Source: Aeromicrobium fastidiosum
GTDB taxonomy: Bacteria; Actinomycetota; Actinomycetes; Propionibacteriales; Nocardioidaceae
Direction: 5' to 3'
DNA length: 64,000 nucleotides
Assembly: GCF_017876595.1 (NCBI RefSeq)
Contig: NZ_JAGIOG010000001.1
Coordinates: 2,728,001 to 2,792,000, forward strand
Shown: in pieces, positions 60,032-64,000 of the stretch
How positions within the stretch are numbered: the first letter of the stretch is position 1
Layout: each line of letters opens with the position of its first letter
Made by a program: the position numbers and the translations under genes
The notes under the pieces: model-generated
Databases searched by the model: none
What the model was told of the DNA's origin: nothing
What the model saw: the letters and a program-made list of their open reading frames with translations, nothing else

Positions 60032-60490
60032 ATGTCATCCACCCTCGCGCTCTACAAGAAGGTCACCGCGTTGCCCCAGGGCAAGCGCATCTTCTCGGTC
60101 CTGTTCTCGCAGAAGGCTCCCTACTTCGCCTCGGTGCACCTGACCGTCGAGGAGATGAAGCCGCACCTGGGGCAGGTCGTGGTCCCCAAGCGTCGGTCGG
60201 TGCAGAACCACATCGGCACGGTCCACGCAATCGCGGCGTGCAACGGTCTCGAGGCGGCGATGGGTCTGCTCGCCGAGGCCACGTGCCCGCCCGACATGCG
60301 CTGGCTGCCCAAGGGCATGGACGTGCAGTACCTCGCCAAGTCGACGACCTCGCTGACGTGCACGGCCGAGACGACCGAGGCCGACTGGGCCGGTGCGCCT
60401 GACGTGCCCGTGACGGTCAAGGCCGTCACCCAGGACGGCACCGTCACGGTCGCCGGCACGATCCACCTCTGGGTCACGCCGAAGAGCTGA
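60032..60490 (+). CDS. DUF4442 hotdog-fold protein
   Basis: A 152-residue hotdog-fold protein. HIGTVHAIAACNGLEAAMGL (residues about 61-80) is the central helix of DUF4442/YiiD-type thioesterase-like proteins, followed by MRWLPKGMDVQYLAKS. Action on acyl-CoA or another thioester is plausible but unproven. It is monocistronic or leads into a lipoprotein gene 32 bp later. Its leaderless promoter overlaps a GTTAC/GTAAC dyad, consistent with control by a fatty-acid-type repressor. Confidence 0.78.
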   Translation: MSSTLALYKKVTALPQGKRIFSVLFSQKAPYFASVHLTVEEMKPHLGQVVVPKRRSVQNHIGTVHAIAACNGLEAAMGLLAEATCPPDMRWLPKGMDVQYLAKSTTSLTCTAETTEADWAGAPDVPVTVKAVTQDGTVTVAGTIHLWVTPKS

Positions 60491-60522
60491 GACGATCGGT
60501 GGCCGGCGGACACGCTGCAGGT

Positions 60523-61413
60523 GTGCGCCGTCCAGTTCTGCTCCTCGCATCTGCGATCTTCGCCCTCGCCATCGCGAGTGGCTGCTCGTCGTCCGGCAGC
60601 GATGCCGTGCAGCCGCCTGTCGACACCTCGGCCCCGACGGTGGCGCGGCCTGCGATGACCGCGGAGCGCCTGCTCGGCCGGTGGGGCGCGGACCCCGACA
60701 CTGCCCAGCGTCGGGGCGAGCCGTGGGTACGGTTCGCCCACGACGGCACGCTCACGGGGTCCGACGGGTGCAACCGGGTGGCCGGGCGGTGGATGTTGGA
60801 CCGTGACGGCACGACCGTCAGGTCGGACGTCCGGCTTGCCTCCTACGTGGCGTGCCCGTCTCGACCGCGCGTCCTCCTGGATCGACTGACGTTCGACGGC
60901 GCCGACCTGACGTATCAGCGCGAGCGCGCTGGCCCCGGGGCGATGACGAAGTCCGCGGCGCCCCAGATCGTGATGTACCTGATCGAATCGGGCTCTGGCT
61001 CGCTGCGACCCGTCCCGATACCGGTCGAGCCCGCCGACGCGTCCACGCTCCGGCAGCGGGCCGCGGCCGGGGTCGCGGCGCTGCTGGCGGCGGCCGAGTC
61101 CGGCGAACGCTACTCGAGCCTGTGGGGCCGGATGTGCGGCCTGGGTACGGGAGTCGAGTCGGTCGAGCCGCCGTCGGAGGGGAGGCCGGTGGTCGTCCGG
61201 CTGACCGGCGAGGGCGGCGCTCTGTGCGACCTGAGTCGTGGGGCCCTCGTGCTGAGGGAGCAGCAGCTCGCCTGGACGGTCGTGACCAACCTCGACGTCG
61301 ACCCCGGGACGTCCGTCCGCGTGCTCGGGCCTCGAGGCGATCGGCACCTCAGCGACGTCGTGCCCGATGCGGCTCACCTCGCCGAGGGGTCGGCGGGCCC
61401 GGAGAGCCCCTAA
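60523..61413 (+). CDS. META-domain lipoprotein
   Basis: A 296-residue lipoprotein. The signal peptide (MRRPVLLLASAIFALAIASG) ends at a lipobox Cys at residue 21. A META/HslJ-like domain follows with LLGRWGADP, FAHDGTLTGSDGCNRVAGRW and a Cys pair, and then a C-terminal part of about 150 residues I do not recognise. Function is unknown; HslJ relatives are linked to envelope stress. The GTG at 60523 gives a normal-length lipoprotein signal. The GTG at 60499 would add eight residues. Confidence 0.7.
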   Translation: MRRPVLLLASAIFALAIASGCSSSGSDAVQPPVDTSAPTVARPAMTAERLLGRWGADPDTAQRRGEPWVRFAHDGTLTGSDGCNRVAGRWMLDRDGTTVRSDVRLASYVACPSRPRVLLDRLTFDGADLTYQRERAGPGAMTKSAAPQIVMYLIESGSGSLRPVPIPVEPADASTLRQRAAAGVAALLAAAESGERYSSLWGRMCGLGTGVESVEPPSEGRPVVVRLTGEGGALCDLSRGALVLREQQLAWTVVTNLDVDPGTSVRVLGPRGDRHLSDVVPDAAHLAEGSAGPESP

Positions 61414-61485
61414 CCCCCACGGAATGTTGACAGGCAGTCACGAGACCTCGAGACTGTGCTCACCTCTGACCGACGGGACGGAACC

Positions 61486-62097
61486 GTGAAGCGGATCTGG
61501 CTGGGCATCGCAGCGCTGGCGGGCTTCGGCCTGAGTGCTGCCGCAGGTACGGTTCTCGTGCACGGCGTCGACACGGACGTGGCAGCGTGGACTCCGCCTC
61601 CTCCCGTGAGCCAGGTCCGGTCGGCCGGCGGCGAGAGCGGCGAGATCGAGCCCGTGATCGACGTCGACGGTGGTCACGCCACGGTGCGGGTGGTCGACCC
61701 GGTGCTGGTGCTGAACAGCGACGGATCGACCGCCGTGGGTGCCCAGCTGGAGGGCGGGATCCTCGACGTCGCACTCATGGATGTCTCGATCTGGGTCGAC
61801 CGATTCCCCATCCACGTCACGTCGACGGAGATGTGGCTCCCGGTCCTGGCCGGCGAGCGATCGCAGGTGGGAGCAGCCTCAGACGCCGGCGGGTTCCTGG
61901 TGCCCACCGGCATCAGCGACGGCACTCACGCAGAGGTCGCGTTCCGCTTCGACGACGGGACGTGCGTGCTCACGACGGTCGTCGCCGTGGCACGCACGAA
62001 CAAGCACCGCATGATCTATCCCAGGAGCAACAGGACCATCGGACCGGAGACCGTCGACGACCCGCAGTCGCCAGCCTCAGCCTGCGACGCCACGTAG
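61486..62097 (+). CDS. Hypothetical exported or membrane-anchored protein
   Basis: No recognised family. The 203-residue product has an N-terminal anchor or signal (KRIWLGIAALAGFGLSAAAG), a Pro-rich linker (WTPPPPVSQV) and a beta-rich domain of about 150 residues with two Cys, one in RFDDGTCVLTT and one near the C-terminus. The GTG at 61486 is preferred to GTG 61456, which would put ten charged residues before the signal. It starts 72 bp after the META lipoprotein gene and is convergent with the next gene. Confidence 0.55.
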   Translation: MKRIWLGIAALAGFGLSAAAGTVLVHGVDTDVAAWTPPPPVSQVRSAGGESGEIEPVIDVDGGHATVRVVDPVLVLNSDGSTAVGAQLEGGILDVALMDVSIWVDRFPIHVTSTEMWLPVLAGERSQVGAASDAGGFLVPTGISDGTHAEVAFRFDDGTCVLTTVVAVARTNKHRMIYPRSNRTIGPETVDDPQSPASACDAT

Positions 62098-62120
62098 CGA
62101 CGGTCGCCTTTCCGGCCGGG

Positions 62121-62798
62121 TCACGATCCCCGGAACGGCGAGATCGTGGCGACGATGATGCTGATGGCTGCAGCGACCAGCATGAGCTCCAGCCCGCACT
62201 TCGTGAAGAAGGGGCGCGTGGCCCAGGCGTCCTCGTCGAGGATGACGGCGTCGGGCGGCGGGAGCGGTGCGGAGAGGTGTCTCATCAGCACCACCGTCGA
62301 GAGCATGCCGGTGGTGAGTATGCCGAGCATCGAGCTGACCGGTATCGCGGCGGAGCAGACGGCGAGTCCGACGATCAGGAGTCCGACGGCTGCCAGGTAG
62401 CCGAGCATGATGGCCGCGATCGTGCGGAAGGGCGCTGCTGACGCGCACCGATTCGCGCCAAGGATGCGCCGAACCTTCTCGGCAGCGACCTCGGACGCGG
62501 CTGTCGCCGTGCCGGCCGCAGGGGTCTGCAACACGGCCATGGTCCCGGTGATGGTGAGGGCCAGCCCGCTACGGGCGCTCGCGAGCTTCAGGGACTTCAA
62601 CGACACGAGCGGGATCGCCAGGAGGTCGTCGGCGTTACCGGCCGTCCAGTCGTCGCCCGCGATGTGGATCATCGGCAGGTCGTCACGATAGGGCTGCTCG
62701 AACGCCATCGCGTCGCACAGCTCGCGCAGGGCCGCAGGGCCCAGCCGGACGCGGCGGTGCGGCTCGTGGATCCTGTTGAGGGTCTGCTGCGGTGCCAC
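62121..62798 (-). CDS. Hypothetical membrane protein with three predicted spans
   Basis: No recognised family. The 225-residue product has a soluble N-terminal half of about 115 residues (LRELCDAMAFEQPYRDDLPM; SLKSLKLASARSGLALTIT). Three hydrophobic spans follow at about 123-145, 150-167 and 206-222. The GTG start at 62798 has AGAGGA upstream, and TACTCT (62828-62833, minus strand) is a likely -10. It points away from the next gene, with about 160 bp of divergent region between. Confidence 0.58.
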   Translation of the reverse strand: MAPQQTLNRIHEPHRRVRLGPAALRELCDAMAFEQPYRDDLPMIHIAGDDWTAGNADDLLAIPLVSLKSLKLASARSGLALTITGTMAVLQTPAAGTATAASEVAAEKVRRILGANRCASAAPFRTIAAIMLGYLAAVGLLIVGLAVCSAAIPVSSMLGILTTGMLSTVVLMRHLSAPLPPPDAVILDEDAWATRPFFTKCGLELMLVAAAISIIVATISPFRGS

Positions 62799-62961
62799 GA
62801 CGTTCCTCTCGTCCGGGCCGGAGCGCCAGAGTAGCCACGGTGCGGGTCACCCCGCGCCGAATCGCAACAGGGTGTGACGTACCCGCGACGCCCGGGGGTC
62901 CGGCACGCGGATGGAGTCGTTGCCGCCGTGAGCCGCTCGACGTCCCGTCAGGAGTGATCTG

Positions 62962-63879
62962 ATGATTCGCCATCCGTCCGTCGACCACGTGATCCGCCGT
63001 TCTGCCCCAGGTGACTGGCAGGATGTGCGCATGTCTGTCGCAACCGTGGAGCACGTGCCTGCGGTCGGCGGCCGTCGCGAGCGCCGCGCCGTCGGTTGGC
63101 TCACCGTGGGGCTGCTGCTGGGTCCGATAGGGCTGTGCGTCGGCTGGTACCACGTGCTCACGGCACCACGCTGGCCGTGGCGCGACAAGATCATGGCCGC
63201 AGTGCTGCCTGTGCCGCTGGCGATCATCTCGATCATCGGGCGGGCCGAGCTCGATGCCGAGACGTGCCGGCAGTCGGCCGACGGCTCCATCGCCTGCGCA
63301 ACTCACGCCACGTGGACGATCGCGGCGTGGGCTGTCCCGGTCGTGATGTTGATCCTCCTGGCGCTGATGATCAGGCACCTCAACCGCTCGGCACGGTCGT
63401 CCGACACGCATCCCGTGACATCCACGACGGCAGCCGTGGTGCTGGCTCTCGTCGCGGCCTGGGCCGCTCCGATGCTCGTCGACAGGGCCGAGGACACGTG
63501 GTCGTACGGTGAGCGGGACGCCGTGGTCGGTGCGGCTGCGGACGCCGACGCGGCGGGGGAGGCCTACGCGGTGGTCGATGAACAGACTCAGAGCGACTGG
63601 GCATCGGACTCGGGCGCCCGACCCACCGAGGACGAGATGGATCGGCTGGTCGGCGTCGGCAACCGCCGGTTCGACCTATTGTTCGAGGAGCTCGCGGCCG
63701 AGCGATGGGACGAGGACGGCGCTCCGAGCATCTCCGACGCCGACCGTGGCACGTGCCACGTCTTCCCGGTCGTCCCCAGCGGTGACCCGGACGACGTGCA
63801 GGACGTGACGGCCCTCGCCCGGCTCTGCTACGGCCCCGCGGAGTGGACGTCGGTCATCTCCCTCGACGACGGGTACTGA
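62962..63879 (+). CDS. Hypothetical membrane protein with exported C-terminal domain
   Basis: No recognised family. The 305-residue product has a soluble N-terminus and hydrophobic spans at about 46-63, 78-93, 118-138 and 152-171. An acidic C-terminal domain of about 130 residues follows (DADAAGEAYAVVDEQTQSDW) with two Cys (TCHVF, LCYGP) that could form a disulfide outside the cell. AGGAG at 62950-62954 supports the ATG at 62962; ATG 63031 is an alternative that skips 23 residues. Confidence 0.55.
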   Translation: MIRHPSVDHVIRRSAPGDWQDVRMSVATVEHVPAVGGRRERRAVGWLTVGLLLGPIGLCVGWYHVLTAPRWPWRDKIMAAVLPVPLAIISIIGRAELDAETCRQSADGSIACATHATWTIAAWAVPVVMLILLALMIRHLNRSARSSDTHPVTSTTAAVVLALVAAWAAPMLVDRAEDTWSYGERDAVVGAAADADAAGEAYAVVDEQTQSDWASDSGARPTEDEMDRLVGVGNRRFDLLFEELAAERWDEDGAPSISDADRGTCHVFPVVPSGDPDDVQDVTALARLCYGPAEWTSVISLDDGY

Positions 63880-63886
63880 CCACGAC

Positions 63887-63933
63887 GATCCTGATGCACC
63901 GACACCGATGGGCTGTCGGGATGCATCAGGATC
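63887..63933. terminator. Long hairpin terminator before miaB
   Basis: GATCCTGATGCA (63887-63898) pairs perfectly with TGCATCAGGATC (63922-63933), and CCGACA (63899-63904) with TGTCGG (63914-63919) inside. This gives 18 bp with a 2-base bulge. It lies 8 bp after the preceding stop. Confidence 0.8.
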
Positions 63934-63967
63934 CGCGGCCGGCCGCGCCGCGTACGATTGACCAGTC

Positions 63968-64000
63968 ATGACGAAGACCTACGAAGTGCGCACCTACGGC
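63968..64000 (+). CDS. miaB: tRNA-2-methylthio-N6-dimethylallyladenosine synthase, N-terminal fragment
   Basis: Only the first 11 codons (MTKTYEVRTYG) are inside the window. They match the conserved start of actinobacterial MiaB, the radical-SAM enzyme that methylthiolates A37 of tRNAs, and miaB normally follows recA-recX in this phylum. A TACGAT hexamer ends 10 nt before the ATG, so the leader would be absent or only a few bases. Confidence 0.8.
   Translation, partial: MTKTYEVRTYG

Overview
The window is a very GC-rich chromosomal segment with near-saturated G/C at third codon positions. Its gene order (ispG-GNAT, proS, rimP-nusA-ylxR-infB-rbfA-truB, ribF, rpsO-pnp, dapB, thyA-dfrA, dapA-rnj, ftsK-pgsA-cinA-clgR, DUF3046, recA-recX, miaB) is the actinobacterial one. 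NnaR, ClgR, GlnR-type boxes and a LexA box of the Gram-positive type also point to Actinomycetota. A propionibacterial lineage such as Nocardioidaceae (Aeromicrobium or Nocardioides relatives) is my inference, not proven. I see no rRNA, tRNA, CRISPR array, insertion sequence or prophage.

Layout. 1-5.2 kb: site-2 protease (partial), isoprenoid enzyme ispG, an acetyltransferase, a small DoxX-like protein and proS. 5.3-12.5 kb: two small conserved genes facing the transcription/translation cluster rimP, nusA, ylxR, infB, rbfA, truB; the infB and rbfA leaders carry striking hairpins. 12.5-18.8 kb: a phospholipase-D-type enzyme, then a possible signalling island with a secreted acidic/Thr-Asn repeat protein, a soluble Hanks-type kinase and, on the other strand, an Asp-rich exported protein with a histidine kinase and response regulator. 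18.8-23.6 kb: ribF, a lipoprotein esterase, rpsO and pnp. 23.6-33.6 kb: kynureninase, dapB, an AzlCD exporter operon, thyA-dfrA, a thioesterase, dapA, RNase J, mobA.

33.6-44.8 kb is a complete assimilatory nitrate/nitrite module. It holds the transporter narK, a molybdenum nitrate reductase with its flavin/iron-sulfur partner, nirB-nirD, the HemD-like regulator NnaR and two sirohydrochlorin-chelatase-like genes. Promoters with the same layout, one with an excellent GlnR-type box, precede narK, nirB and the last chelatase unit. 45-49.6 kb: ftsK, pgsA, cinA, clgR and DUF3046. 49.6-56.5 kb: a self-contained beta-glucoside uptake and hydrolysis operon with its own LacI-family regulator and two near-palindromic operators. 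56.5-64 kb: LexA-controlled recA-recX, a PadR/BNR-repeat divergent pair, a DUF4442 protein, several unrecognised membrane or lipoproteins, and the first codons of miaB.

The most promising less-described elements are: 11-bp-phased CTCAT/CTCAC repeats in front of both halves of the 13.8-18.8 kb signalling island; an 11-bp hairpin that buries the infB Shine-Dalgarno; a 19-bp perfect inverted repeat between infB and rbfA; a dispersed repeat that has become an in-frame Gly/Ser linker inside the nitrate reductase; and twelve promoters whose -10 hexamer sits exactly 7-8 nt before the start codon, indicating extensive leaderless transcription.
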